From JADGQM01 sp964441945 (GTDB lineage Bacteria > Desulfobacterota > Syntrophobacteria > Syntrophobacterales > Syntrophobacteraceae): 64,000 nt of DNA. Location of the stretch: the NCBI GenBank assembly GCA_964441945.1, contig CAYTWB010000005.1:1-64000 (forward strand). The letters run 5' to 3'. The notes under the pieces are model-generated. The model saw only the letters and a list, made by a program, of their open reading frames with translations. It searched no databases and was not told the origin of the DNA. Made by a program: the position numbers and the translations under genes. Positions 29,015-37,336 of this stretch are shown one piece after another. The first letter of the stretch is position 1; each line of letters opens with the position of its first letter.

Positions 29015-29674
29015 TCATTCTTCTTCCAGCCGACAGAGGGCCTGCCTGGCGAGCAATTCCTTTTTCCGTCTTGGCGGATACAACTGATAAACCCGGTTGT
29101 TGGCCGGATCAAAACAATTCAGATAACCGCGAGGCAGCGTTTTTCCATAAAGATGGAATGTGACGATACCGTCTCCGGAGGCATTTCCCGTCCGATGAAT
29201 CCCCTTGCTGAACGGCAGGGTATAAGCCGTTTCGCCCGGTTGCAGTCGCAGCCTCTCCACCTCCTCCAGTCGTGCATACCCACTGCGGCTTTCGTCATCC
29301 AAACGCCGATAGTTGATGACTTCATAGCCCTCGGATACGGTACCGATAACTCCCCAGGAATTGTGGTCGTGAGGATCAGTGTACTCTCCGGGCCCCCAGA
29401 GGTACATGCGCAAGGAGCAACGCCCCTGTGGATCGAGGTAGAGAGGCACTTCATTGTCGAACAGGGTCATTCGACGGATATCGGGATAACCTCCACCCTG
29501 GATGATGTTGGTTAGAAGCCCGACACACAACTCCTTGTTGAGGAGCAGGCGGGGCAATTCCGTCCGGACAAGATCGATACAGCTTCGATAATCAGACAGG
29601 CCGTCCAGACTGCTGGAAGTCTGCTCACAGAAGGCAATAACCTCGGTTTGTACAAGCTCTGATGAGATCGCCAT
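29015..29674 (-). CDS. Cysteine dioxygenase-like cupin protein
   Basis: A 219-aa cupin of the cysteine dioxygenase/thiol dioxygenase type. The first cupin motif has the paired metal ligands H102 and H104 (PHDHNSWG) and a second motif carries H160 (KGIHRTGN) with a nearby H174 (FHLYG). Enzymes of this family oxidise cysteine or 3-mercaptopropionate with O2 and Fe(II), which is surprising in an anaerobe; a different thiol or regulatory role is possible. The ATG at 29674 has AGGGAG upstream; the TTG extension to 29683 is unlikely. It is divergent from the FMN glutamate synthase-like gene. Confidence 0.78.
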   Translation of the reverse strand: MAISSELVQTEVIAFCEQTSSSLDGLSDYRSCIDLVRTELPRLLLNKELCVGLLTNIIQGGGYPDIRRMTLFDNEVPLYLDPQGRCSLRMYLWGPGEYTDPHDHNSWGVIGTVSEGYEVINYRRLDDESRSGYARLEEVERLRLQPGETAYTLPFSKGIHRTGNASGDGIVTFHLYGKTLPRGYLNCFDPANNRVYQLYPPRRKKELLARQALCRLEEE

Positions 29675-30022
29675 GGTATTCAAAACTCCCTGAAGGTTTT
29701 GGCCGGTTTGTTTTCCAGCTGCACATACTGTTGAATGAACACATCACAGAGCCATCCACGGACCCGGATCGCCCCCCAGCAGCTCAAAGAAGAGCCCGTC
29801 TGACTGCTTCAGTTCCCCTTTTGTCCCTTCGCCATGAAGATGCAGGACGATGCGGGTCCCGCCCGGGACAGCCGAATCTTATCGGTACAAAGGCTTCAGA
29901 ATTCTTCCCAATCCAGGCGAATGGGTGTCCGGTGTTTCAGTCATTTTGTAAGCCAGAAGACCGGGCCGGGCAACCGAAAAAACAAGGCTTCCAGTATCGG
30001 TTTTCGAGAGAATCAAATTCTC

Positions 30023-30052
30023 TTGACAAACATAATAAGCCCAGCTTATAGA
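30023..30052 (+). promoter_or_regulatory. Sigma70-type promoter with long leader
   Basis: TTGACA (30023-30028), an 18-bp spacer, then TATAGA (30047-30052). This is close to the sigma70 consensus. Transcription would start near 30060, leaving about 180 nt of untranslated leader before the gene at 30241. The leader has no obvious start codon and could fold or bind a regulator, but I did not identify a known riboswitch. Confidence 0.7.
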
Positions 30053-30240
30053 ATTTCGCGATCCGATAAGTATTTCTAACAGGTCGTTGCCGTTGTGGGT
30101 GTAAGGGAAAGCACCAAACTGCTCTCTTTGCTACACGCGCGGTTGGAATGCATGGTCCAGGCCAGCTCATTCGTTCACTCGTGCGGTAGTCAATATTGAC
30201 CTGAAAGCGATCAACTACACGTGAAAGGGAGTAACGAAAC

Positions 30241-31833
30241 ATGAACTTGAGCAGGCCCAATTCCAATGATGCAACAATGACTTTCAATCGTTCCAAGAAT
30301 GTGGTGCCCATGAGTGGACTCTGTTCCCGTTGTATCGACGGCTGCAGGGGGAATTGCGAGGTCTTCCGGGCGACCTTCCGAGGTCGTGAGGTGCTCTATC
30401 CGGGCCCGTTCGGCCAGATCACCGGGGGGGCGGACAAGGATTATCCCGTAGACTATTCTCACCTCAACATCCAGGGGTATGCCCTGGGCGCCGAGGGTCT
30501 TCCTTCCGGCGTAGAAGCCGGTCCCGATACGGCGATTTTCCCTGTCGTCAATACGGAAACCGAATATGGTTGTGACACCAGGGTGAAAATGCGACTGCCG
30601 GTGTTTACCGGTGCGTTGGGGTCCACTGAAATCGCCCGGCATAACTGGGAACACTTCGCTGTGGGAGCGGCGCTGAGCGGTATTACGCTGGTATGCGGCG
30701 AAAATGTCTGCGGTATTGACCCGGACCTTGAGTTGAACAGCGATAAGAAGATCGTCAACTCCCCGGAAATGGATCGCCGGATTTCTGTATACAAGCGGTA
30801 TCATCAAGGTTTCGGTGAAATGCTGGTACAGATGAATGTCGAAGATACCCGGCTGGGCGTGGCCGAGTACATCATCGACAAACACGGCTTCGACAGCATC
30901 GAGCTCAAGTGGGGTCAGGGAGCCAAGTGTATCGGTGGTGAAATCAAGGTTCGCAAACTGGACCGAGCTCTTGAGCTGCAGAAAAGAGGCTACATTGTCA
31001 CTCCCGATCCGTCGAGTCCGGTTGTCCAGACAGCCTACAAGTTTCGGGCTATCAAGGAGTTTGAACGGCATAGCCGCATGGGATTCGTCAGCGAGGAAGG
31101 TTTTTTTACCGAGATTGAGCGCCTTCGGAAGCTGGGATTCAAGCGGATCACCCTGAAGACCGGTGCCTATAGTCTGCGTGAGCTGGCTATGGCCATCAAG
31201 TGGAGCTCGAAAGCCAGGGTCGACCTGCTGACGATCGACGGAGCGCCTGGTGGAACCGGTATGAGTCCGTGGCGGATGATGACTGAATGGGGTGTGCCAA
31301 GCATCTACCTGCATTCAGCAGCCTATGACCTCTGCCGGAAATTGAGCGCCAGGGGTGAGCGAGTCCCGGACATTGCCTTTGCCGGCGGCTTCTCCAGTGA
31401 GGATGGAGTGTTCAAAGGCCTGGCACTCGGTGCACCATTTGTAAAGGCGATCTGCATGGGCCGTGCCCTCATGATTCCGGGTATGGTGGGGAAAAACATC
31501 TGTGAATGGCTCGAAAAAAGCGATCTTCCCAAGACGGTAAGCCAGTACGGAAACATGAAAGAAGAAATCTTCCTGAACTACGAAACGGTAAAAGATATTG
31601 TGGGAAGCAGCGAGATTGAGAACATTCCGCTGGGAGCAATAGGTCTTTACAGCTTCAGTGACAAGCTCAGAGTCGGTCTGCAGCAGTTGATGGCAGGCAC
31701 CAGGAAATGGAACGTGGCCTCCATCAGCCGCAAGGACCTGATGTCGCTAACGGAAGAATGTGCCAAGGTGACCGGTATCCCTTACGTCATGGATGCCTAC
31801 AGAGAAGAGGCGGAAGCCATCATCAACAGCTGA
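30241..31833 (+). CDS. FMN-binding glutamate synthase domain protein
   Basis: A 530-aa protein built around the FMN-binding synthase domain of GltB (Glu_synthase), without the glutaminase domain: no N-terminal Cys nucleophile class is seen. The N-terminus has a cysteine cluster (SGLCSRCIDGCRGNC) that could hold an iron-sulfur cluster, as in archaeal-type small GltB. The FMN-binding stretch is KARVDLLTIDGAPGGTGMSP, with DIAFAGGFSSEDG further on. AAGGGAG precedes the ATG. It is read from the promoter at 30023 and ends in an apparent terminator at 31862. Related lone proteins are of uncertain function; glutamate synthesis from ammonia alone or an unrelated FMN reaction are both possible. Confidence 0.85.
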   Translation: MNLSRPNSNDATMTFNRSKNVVPMSGLCSRCIDGCRGNCEVFRATFRGREVLYPGPFGQITGGADKDYPVDYSHLNIQGYALGAEGLPSGVEAGPDTAIFPVVNTETEYGCDTRVKMRLPVFTGALGSTEIARHNWEHFAVGAALSGITLVCGENVCGIDPDLELNSDKKIVNSPEMDRRISVYKRYHQGFGEMLVQMNVEDTRLGVAEYIIDKHGFDSIELKWGQGAKCIGGEIKVRKLDRALELQKRGYIVTPDPSSPVVQTAYKFRAIKEFERHSRMGFVSEEGFFTEIERLRKLGFKRITLKTGAYSLRELAMAIKWSSKARVDLLTIDGAPGGTGMSPWRMMTEWGVPSIYLHSAAYDLCRKLSARGERVPDIAFAGGFSSEDGVFKGLALGAPFVKAICMGRALMIPGMVGKNICEWLEKSDLPKTVSQYGNMKEEIFLNYETVKDIVGSSEIENIPLGAIGLYSFSDKLRVGLQQLMAGTRKWNVASISRKDLMSLTEECAKVTGIPYVMDAYREEAEAIINS

Positions 31834-31861
31834 GGCTCCCCGGAAGCACATCCATTCCTTC

Positions 31862-31908
31862 CTCCCCCCGCACACCTTCTCTCCTTTTTAAGATGGCGGG
31901 GGGAGTTT
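31862..31908 (+). terminator. Probable intrinsic terminator
   Basis: CTCCCCCCGC (31862-31871) pairs perfectly with GCGGGGGGAG (31896-31905), with a 24-nt loop, followed by TTT. It lies 28 bp past the FMN glutamate synthase-like gene. The loop is long and the T-run short, so efficiency is uncertain. Confidence 0.55.
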
Positions 31909-32016
31909 GAATCCCATTGCCAGGCCCTCTCATCATCCCCCAAGCCATAAGAAAAGCCTCCCGACATGGGGATCGAGTCGCTCCGGCCCCTGAGTTCGAA
32001 TCCTGACCGCCGTCTG

Positions 32017-33315
32017 CTATTTGATTTTGATCCAGAGCAACTTGGCCGGGCTCGGGCCAGGGTTCTTCCATTCGGTGGGCATTTCGGAGGTGAGGTAGAT
32101 GACATCCCCTGAGCGCAGAGTGTAAGCGGCCTTTTCCACTTTGATGTGGAGCTTCCCTGAAAGGAGATAGCCAATCTCTTCGCCCTTGTGGATAAAAAAA
32201 TGGGAGGATATGCTTTTGCCTGGTGGTATTTCAATAAGATAGGGTTCCGCTTTCGGGTCGAAATCGACCGGTGTCAGCAGTTTTGCCAGGATGCTTCCCT
32301 CCGGCAACTCGGAGAATCGGATTTCCGTCGCCTCGGCACCGGGAAAGACCAGCCGCTTCTTAACCTCGCTCGTCTCCTGGAAAAAAGAACTCACATCGAT
32401 AGAGAGCACTTCCGCCATTTTCAGAAGAGCGGGCAGAGACGGATAGATCAGATTGCTTTCCACCTGGGAAATGGTACTGGGCGTGACTCCAACCAGTTTT
32501 GCGAGTTCCGTCTGAGAGAGCCCTCTCTTGGTACGAAGCTCCTTCAAACGCAATCCTAGGTCGACGCCTCCCGTGGTTCGTTTCTCTTCGTCAAAGGTTA
32601 TGGTGAGGTCCTTTACCCAGTAGTTGTGAGACTTGTGCAGGTTCTCAAGATTGCGCTTTTCGGCTTTGATGCAGGTCAGCGTGGTGGTGCCTCGCTTGAT
32701 ATCCAGGCTGATGACCACCTGTGCCACCTGGCTGATGTGTGCCCGGAGCCGCGGGGAGTGAGCCCGCTTCTCCATGACCCAGTAGGCAATGGTGTTGAGT
32801 TCATACAAACGCGGGCAGGAATGGGAATAGAAATTGAGCAGGTAGTCCTCTCCGCCCCAGACCTCCTGCATCCCGGTCACACTCTCAAACACCAGCCGGA
32901 CGTCTCCTTTCATGGTCGCGTGAGCGGTGTAAAGCACGTCCATGACCCGCTCCATGCGGCGCGGCTCGTCCACCTTGATGATATCACAGGGCCACTCGGC
33001 ATCGGGCTCTTCGTAAAACTTTGTGAAGATTGGAGAACCGGCGCCCTTGCCGCAGGTGAAACAGTCCAGGATGGTCAGTGATGAATTCTCTGAGAGGGGT
33101 CCGAGCTTCTCAAGAAGGTTTCTGGGAGAGCGGTCAAATGTGATGTAGAGGATCGGCTTGTTTTGGAGCTGTGATGCCTGGATAAAATTCAGGCAAAAAA
33201 CCGATGCCAGACTACCCGAATCGTCGAGCCAGATGACATTGTCGCCGATAAACAGTCCGCCGAGAATCCGGTCCAACTGACTGACACCCGAGGTTACGCG
33301 TAGTCTCTCTGACAT
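32017..33315 (-). CDS. KaiC-like ATPase / XRE helix-turn-helix / cupin fusion
   Basis: A 432-aa three-part protein. Residues 1-230 have the RecA/KaiC fold pattern (SGVSQLDRILGG, later LVFESVTGM and SQVAQVVISLDI), but the P-loop is degenerate: the position of GxxGxGKT reads GDNVIWLDDSGSL (24-36), so ATP hydrolysis is doubtful. Residues 250-310 are an XRE HTH (LRTKRGLSQTELAKLVGVTPSTISQVE). Residues 355-430 are a cupin (IPPGKSISSHFFIHKGEEIGYLLSG). This is a ligand-controlled regulator with an added KaiC-like sensory module. The ATG at 33315 follows AAGGACGG. It is convergent with the glutamate synthase-like gene and divergent from the Slp lipoprotein, which may be targets. Confidence 0.85.
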   Translation of the reverse strand: MSERLRVTSGVSQLDRILGGLFIGDNVIWLDDSGSLASVFCLNFIQASQLQNKPILYITFDRSPRNLLEKLGPLSENSSLTILDCFTCGKGAGSPIFTKFYEEPDAEWPCDIIKVDEPRRMERVMDVLYTAHATMKGDVRLVFESVTGMQEVWGGEDYLLNFYSHSCPRLYELNTIAYWVMEKRAHSPRLRAHISQVAQVVISLDIKRGTTTLTCIKAEKRNLENLHKSHNYWVKDLTITFDEEKRTTGGVDLGLRLKELRTKRGLSQTELAKLVGVTPSTISQVESNLIYPSLPALLKMAEVLSIDVSSFFQETSEVKKRLVFPGAEATEIRFSELPEGSILAKLLTPVDFDPKAEPYLIEIPPGKSISSHFFIHKGEEIGYLLSGKLHIKVEKAAYTLRSGDVIYLTSEMPTEWKNPGPSPAKLLWIKIK

Positions 33316-33567
33316 ATCCACCGTCCTTGAACTGATTGCCTCATCCCTGCTGCTGCCTCAAATCGAGGGCAGATTACCAGGAAGGGCTTCCATGAGCAAG
33401 TGCTGCCTCGTGTATCTTAGCCCACTCATTCATTATTTCTTGCCAATATGTCGAACAAGGATGACGAGCATTTACTCGAACCGCCGAGTCAGATAGAATT
33501 ATCCGTGTTGTTTCGGTGCCAGCGTCTCTTGCGGCTATGGATTCTCTCCATTGTTTCAGAGGTGGAA

Positions 33568-34119
33568 ATGAACGAAAAACGATGGCTCGGATCTGTAATC
33601 TTGATCAGCCTGTTGTTCTGGCTGGAAGGCTGTGCGCATGTCATTTCCTCCGAGGTCAGAGCAAAGGAGCGAAAAGACCTTTCTTTTGCTTCCGTGCTTG
33701 CCGTGCCCGAAGCCTATCAGGGAGCGACCGTCATTTGGGGCGGAAAAGTCATCGATACCTTGAACGAAGAAGGCCTTACCCTGATCAAAATCCTGCAGAT
33801 ACCCCTCGACTTTTCCGGAATGCCCGAGGACGAAGAAACGAGTCAGGGGAGATTCATGGCGGAAATCCAGGGATATGCCGACCCGGAAGTCTATCGCAAG
33901 GGAAAGATGATCACGCTGGCAGGCGAGATCATCGGCCGGAGGGTCGAACCTCTCGGTGACATCGAGTACGTTTACCCTCTGGTCCGGGTCAAAGAACTCC
34001 ATCTCTGGAAACAGTATCCCGTCCCGTATGGTCCCTACTCTCCTCCCTACTGGCGCTTCTGGTTTGGCTACCCCTATCCGTATGGTTGGCCTTATTACGG
34101 TCCGTTTTTTGTGTTCTGA
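33568..34119 (+). CDS. Slp-family outer membrane lipoprotein
   Basis: A 183-aa lipoprotein with a clean signal sequence (MNEKRWLGSVILISLLFW) and lipobox LEGC, so it is anchored after lipidation at that cysteine. The body (SFASVLAVPEAYQGATVIWGGKVIDTLNEEGLTLIKI) and the later GRFMAEIQGYADPEVYRKGKMITLAGEI match the starvation-inducible Slp family. The C-terminus is strikingly aromatic and proline-rich (PPYWRFWFGYPYPYGWPYY). AGAGGTGG precedes the ATG at 33568; the longer frame to 33448 would bury the signal. Role in Slp family is unclear; possibly envelope stress. Confidence 0.87.
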   Translation: MNEKRWLGSVILISLLFWLEGCAHVISSEVRAKERKDLSFASVLAVPEAYQGATVIWGGKVIDTLNEEGLTLIKILQIPLDFSGMPEDEETSQGRFMAEIQGYADPEVYRKGKMITLAGEIIGRRVEPLGDIEYVYPLVRVKELHLWKQYPVPYGPYSPPYWRFWFGYPYPYGWPYYGPFFVF

Positions 34120-34128
34120 TGAACCATT

Positions 34129-34824
34129 TTACTGCCCCGCACTATGTCGACCGCACCCAAAACCTTTGCCCAGCTCACAAAAGACACACGCGTCGGGCAT
34201 CTTTTCGGTAACCAGGAGCTGAGCTTCGCACTTTCCGCAGAGATATTCCTTTCCGCGTTCCATCGGTCCATCGCAAGGCGATATGGTCATCGGACAGAGC
34301 ATGATGCAGGAGCCGCAGCGCTTGCAGAATTCGGGGCGCACCCCAAATGGAAAATCCACCCGTCTGTCCTTACCTCTCCCAACAAAGCCAATGGCATCCG
34401 CCTGCCACATCTGGGAACAGATGCGAACGCACCGGCCGCACAAAACACAATTTTCGTTTCTGAAGGGATATCGGACTTCCTTGACTCCACAGCGTACAGC
34501 GAGGTCCTGAATGGCCCTTGAGTTGGGCGCCTGAGCAACAAGCAATTCTGCGATATTTCGTCTCAATTTCCTTATCTTCTCACTGTTGCTCCGAATCACC
34601 ATTCCTTCTTCCACATGAAGGGTGCACGAGGTGGTGATTGTTGAACGACCATTCTTGACGTGTTCGACAATACACAACCGACAGGCGCCAATGTCGGCGA
34701 GGCACGCGACATGGCACAGATGGGGAATACAGATTCCATATTCTATGGCTGCATCCAGAACGCTCGTTCCCCGGGGAGTGCGTACGGAGGCACCATCGAT
34801 GATCACGGTAACATACTCGACCAT
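34129..34824 (-). CDS. NuoG/HoxU-like iron-sulfur subunit
   Basis: A 231-aa electron-transfer subunit corresponding to the N-terminal part of NuoG (like HoxU). A plant-type [2Fe-2S] cluster is ligated by C37, C48, C51 and C67. The C-terminal half carries two ferredoxin-like [4Fe-4S] motifs (CVLCGRCVRIC and CKRCGSCIMLCP). The His-Cys3 [4Fe-4S] segment found in full NuoG is missing. AGAGGTGACCC precedes the ATG. It follows the flavin subunit by 11 bp as the last gene of the module. No catalytic hydrogenase or formate dehydrogenase follows; the next gene is on the other strand, so the partner is encoded elsewhere. Confidence 0.9.
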   Translation of the reverse strand: MVEYVTVIIDGASVRTPRGTSVLDAAIEYGICIPHLCHVACLADIGACRLCIVEHVKNGRSTITTSCTLHVEEGMVIRSNSEKIRKLRRNIAELLVAQAPNSRAIQDLAVRCGVKEVRYPFRNENCVLCGRCVRICSQMWQADAIGFVGRGKDRRVDFPFGVRPEFCKRCGSCIMLCPMTISPCDGPMERGKEYLCGKCEAQLLVTEKMPDACVFCELGKGFGCGRHSAGQ

Positions 34825-34835
34825 GGGTCACCTCT

Positions 34836-36689
34836 TTATTGGACTGAGATTGCGTCAAATTTGCACTCGCTCGCACAGATACCGCATTTATTGCAAAGCA
34901 GAGTATCGATACGGTGCGGCTGCTTCTTCGTTCCCAGAATCGCTCCACTGGGGCAATTCCGCTTGCAGAGTCCACACCCGTTGCATTTTTCTGCGTCGAT
35001 GGAATAGGTGATCAAAGCCTGGCAAACCCCGGCCGGACAGCGTTTGTGGATGATATGGGCATCGTATTCCTCGCCAAAATAGCGAAGGGTTGACAGCACC
35101 GGATTCGGCGCCGTCTTGCCCAAGCCGCAGAGCGATGTTTCCGCAACCGTCTCGGCCAGTTCTTTCAGAAGACCGAGTTGCGCCATTGTGCCACGCCCCT
35201 CGGTGATATCGGTGACGATTTCGAGCATCCTGTCGATCCCCAGGCGACAAGGCACGCACTTGCCGCACGATTCATCCTGGAGGAACGTCAGGAAGTACCT
35301 GGCGACATCGACCATACAGGTCTTGTTGTCCATCACTACTACGCCGCCCGAACCAATCATCGAGCCGGCTTCGGCAAAGAGATCAAAATCGACCGGCAGG
35401 TCGAACTTGCTGACCGGCAGGCATCCTCCTGAAGGGCCGCCGGTTTGCACGGCCTTGATCATCCTTCCGTTGGGCGCCCCTCCACCGATGTCAAAAACGA
35501 TGGTTTGCAGGGGTGTGCCCATCGCGACCTCCACCAGACCGGTGTTCTTCACATGGCCGGTGAGCGCCAGGATCTTCGTGCCTTTGCTCCGGTCCGTCCC
35601 TTTGGCTGCAAACCAGGCGGAACCATTGAGCATAATGGAGGGAATGTTTGCCCAGGTTTCCACGTTGTTAAGCGTAGTGGGCATGCGCCAGAGCCCTTCC
35701 ACCACCGTGTGAACGTCTTTGGGACGAGGTTCCCCCACCCGGCCCTCAACGGACGCCATGAGGGCGGTCGATTCGCCGCAAACGAAGGCCCCGCCACCGC
35801 GGGCGACTTCCACATCAAAGGAAAAGGAGGTCCCGAGAATGTTCTCTCCGAGGACCCCATATTGGTAGGCCTGCTCCACGGCAATCCGTGCATGCTTTAC
35901 GGCCAGCGGGTACTCGTTGCGGACATAGATGTATCCTTTCTGAGCACCAATGGCAAAGGCCCCAATCATCATCCCCTCGATCACGAGATGGGGGTTCCCT
36001 TCCAGAACACACCGATCCATGTAAGCGCCGGGGTCACCCTCGTCCGCATTGCAGATCACGTATTTTTCATCCCCCGCCGCCGAGCGGCATTCCTCCCACT
36101 TGCGACCCGTTGGGAATCCGCCGCCTCCGCGGCCACGCAGACCCGATGCCATGATTTCTTTGATGATCTTATCGGGCTCCACTTTGCCGATCGTTTGAGC
36201 CAGGGCAGAATACCCGCCGATGGCAATGTAATCCTCGATAGAACAGGGATCGACCCGTCGGTTCATGGCAAGGAGCCGGCGGTCCTGGGCACGGTAAAAC
36301 GGGACATCCGCTTCACTGGAGACCTTCTTGCCCGAGACCGGATCAGTGTAGAGCAGACGATCGATGATCTCTCCCCGGGCAACTGTTTTGGAGATGATCT
36401 CCGGGACATCCTGAGGGGTGATTCGGCAATAGAATATGCTGCCCGGATCAATCACCATGATCGGCCCCTGCTCACAAAAACCGTGACAGCCGGTGGGGCG
36501 AATGTGCGTTGTTTGAGCCTGTCCGTTCTGGTTAAGCTCCGACTTGAGTGCATCCATCACGGCCAGCGAGCGGGATGCCTGACAACCGGTGCCTGCACAG
36601 ATCGTAATAGTCGTCCGAACCTTGCTTCGTTCGTTCTGAAGCTGCTGGTGCAGCAAGTGAAGGTCGCTGGTGCTGGCGATCCTAGGCAT
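34836..36689 (-). CDS. NuoF/HoxF-like NADH-binding flavoprotein subunit
   Basis: A 617-aa diaphorase subunit, like HndC/HydB and HoxF. Domain order: thioredoxin-like [2Fe-2S] (CAGTGCQ, CHGFCEQG; 25-115), FMN/NADH domain (SGLRGRGGGGFPTGRKW and CNADEGDPGAYMDR, about 175-235), then SLBB, the [4Fe-4S] region (ESCGKCVPCRLG, about 480), and a C-terminal two-cluster ferredoxin (CNGCGLCKRNC, CNKCGICASEC). Together with the flanking subunits it exchanges electrons between NADH and iron-sulfur partners; in hydrogenases and formate dehydrogenases of this type the module can bifurcate with ferredoxin. It overlaps the NuoE-like gene by 8 bp. Whether it bifurcates cannot be told from sequence. Confidence 0.93.
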   Translation of the reverse strand: MPRIASTSDLHLLHQQLQNERSKVRTTITICAGTGCQASRSLAVMDALKSELNQNGQAQTTHIRPTGCHGFCEQGPIMVIDPGSIFYCRITPQDVPEIISKTVARGEIIDRLLYTDPVSGKKVSSEADVPFYRAQDRRLLAMNRRVDPCSIEDYIAIGGYSALAQTIGKVEPDKIIKEIMASGLRGRGGGGFPTGRKWEECRSAAGDEKYVICNADEGDPGAYMDRCVLEGNPHLVIEGMMIGAFAIGAQKGYIYVRNEYPLAVKHARIAVEQAYQYGVLGENILGTSFSFDVEVARGGGAFVCGESTALMASVEGRVGEPRPKDVHTVVEGLWRMPTTLNNVETWANIPSIMLNGSAWFAAKGTDRSKGTKILALTGHVKNTGLVEVAMGTPLQTIVFDIGGGAPNGRMIKAVQTGGPSGGCLPVSKFDLPVDFDLFAEAGSMIGSGGVVVMDNKTCMVDVARYFLTFLQDESCGKCVPCRLGIDRMLEIVTDITEGRGTMAQLGLLKELAETVAETSLCGLGKTAPNPVLSTLRYFGEEYDAHIIHKRCPAGVCQALITYSIDAEKCNGCGLCKRNCPSGAILGTKKQPHRIDTLLCNKCGICASECKFDAISVQ

Positions 36690-37164
36690 TGGAGCTTGCC
36701 TCCTTTCCGCCGTTGCCGGCTTTTTCTATGAGCCCCCGGAGCTTGCCCGGGTTCATATGGTGATGGTAAGCCCCGTTGAAGACAACAACCGGTCCCAGAG
36801 CGCAAGCGCCCAGGCAATTGACGTGCTCCACGGAGAATTGGCCGTCTTCCGTGACACCGCCCGATTCCACCTTGAGCTGGGTGCAGGCCTGGTTGAGGAG
36901 AAGCTTTGCCTGCCGCACGTGACACGCAGTGCCCTGGCAGATAGTGATGAGATTCTTCCCCCGAGGGGTGAGCGAAAAGGCCTTGTAGAACGATGCGACC
37001 CGATAGACTTCGATGAGAGGGACTCCGAGTTCTCTCGAAACCCGGGTCATCGCGTCTTCCGAAATGTAGCCAAAGTTCTCCTGCAAATCCTGAAGCACCT
37101 CAATGAGGAGATGAGGCTGGCTTCGACGTCCTTCCAGGATTCCATCAAGCGTCGGCAGGGACAT
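36682..37164 (-). CDS. NuoE/HndA-like [2Fe-2S] subunit
   Basis: A 160-aa thioredoxin-like [2Fe-2S] protein, first gene of a three-gene diaphorase operon. Ligands are C76 and C81 (TICQGTAC), C117 and C121 (NCLGAC). The N-terminal helices (LQDLQENFGYISEDAMTRVSRELGVPLIEVY) are typical of NuoE. GGAGGATCAC lies just before the ATG. It is divergent from the LuxR-type regulator; a palindromic pair of sites in the 172-bp gap suggests regulation. Confidence 0.95.
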   Translation of the reverse strand: MSLPTLDGILEGRRSQPHLLIEVLQDLQENFGYISEDAMTRVSRELGVPLIEVYRVASFYKAFSLTPRGKNLITICQGTACHVRQAKLLLNQACTQLKVESGGVTEDGQFSVEHVNCLGACALGPVVVFNGAYHHHMNPGKLRGLIEKAGNGGKEASSNA

Positions 37165-37224
37165 GTGATCCTCCTTGCAATGAATTTGCTGTTGACGCGC
37201 GAGAATTTATTCGGCAGGGTGTTG

Positions 37225-37275
37225 GGTGTAAATACGATAAGAATACACCATAATACCTATATCTTATAGGTATTA
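37225..37275. promoter_or_regulatory. Paired dyads between diaphorase operon and LuxR-type gene
   Basis: A perfect 11-bp dyad: TAATACCTATA (37251-37261) and TATAGGTATTA (37265-37275), separated by TCT. Directly beside it a second dyad, GGTGTA (37225-37230) and TACACC (37244-37249). They lie between two divergent start codons, the expected place for an operator of the adjacent LuxR-type regulator. Binding is inferred. Confidence 0.65.
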
Positions 37276-37336
37276 ATACTGCTCATTTGTTGCCTATTTA
37301 TTCCCACTGTAAAATGCGGACTAGAGGCTCATCCCA

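Noticed and set aside
31985..32010. tRNA-like T-arm (GAGTTCGAATCC) between the glutamate synthase-like gene and the KaiC-like gene
   Set aside because: The flanking bases do not pair as a T-stem and no other tRNA arms could be found nearby, so it is not a tRNA or a clear tRNA fragment.
35445..36731. Long 428-aa frame antisense to the NuoF-like gene
   Set aside because: The sense strand has full NuoF motifs; the antisense translation shows no domains.
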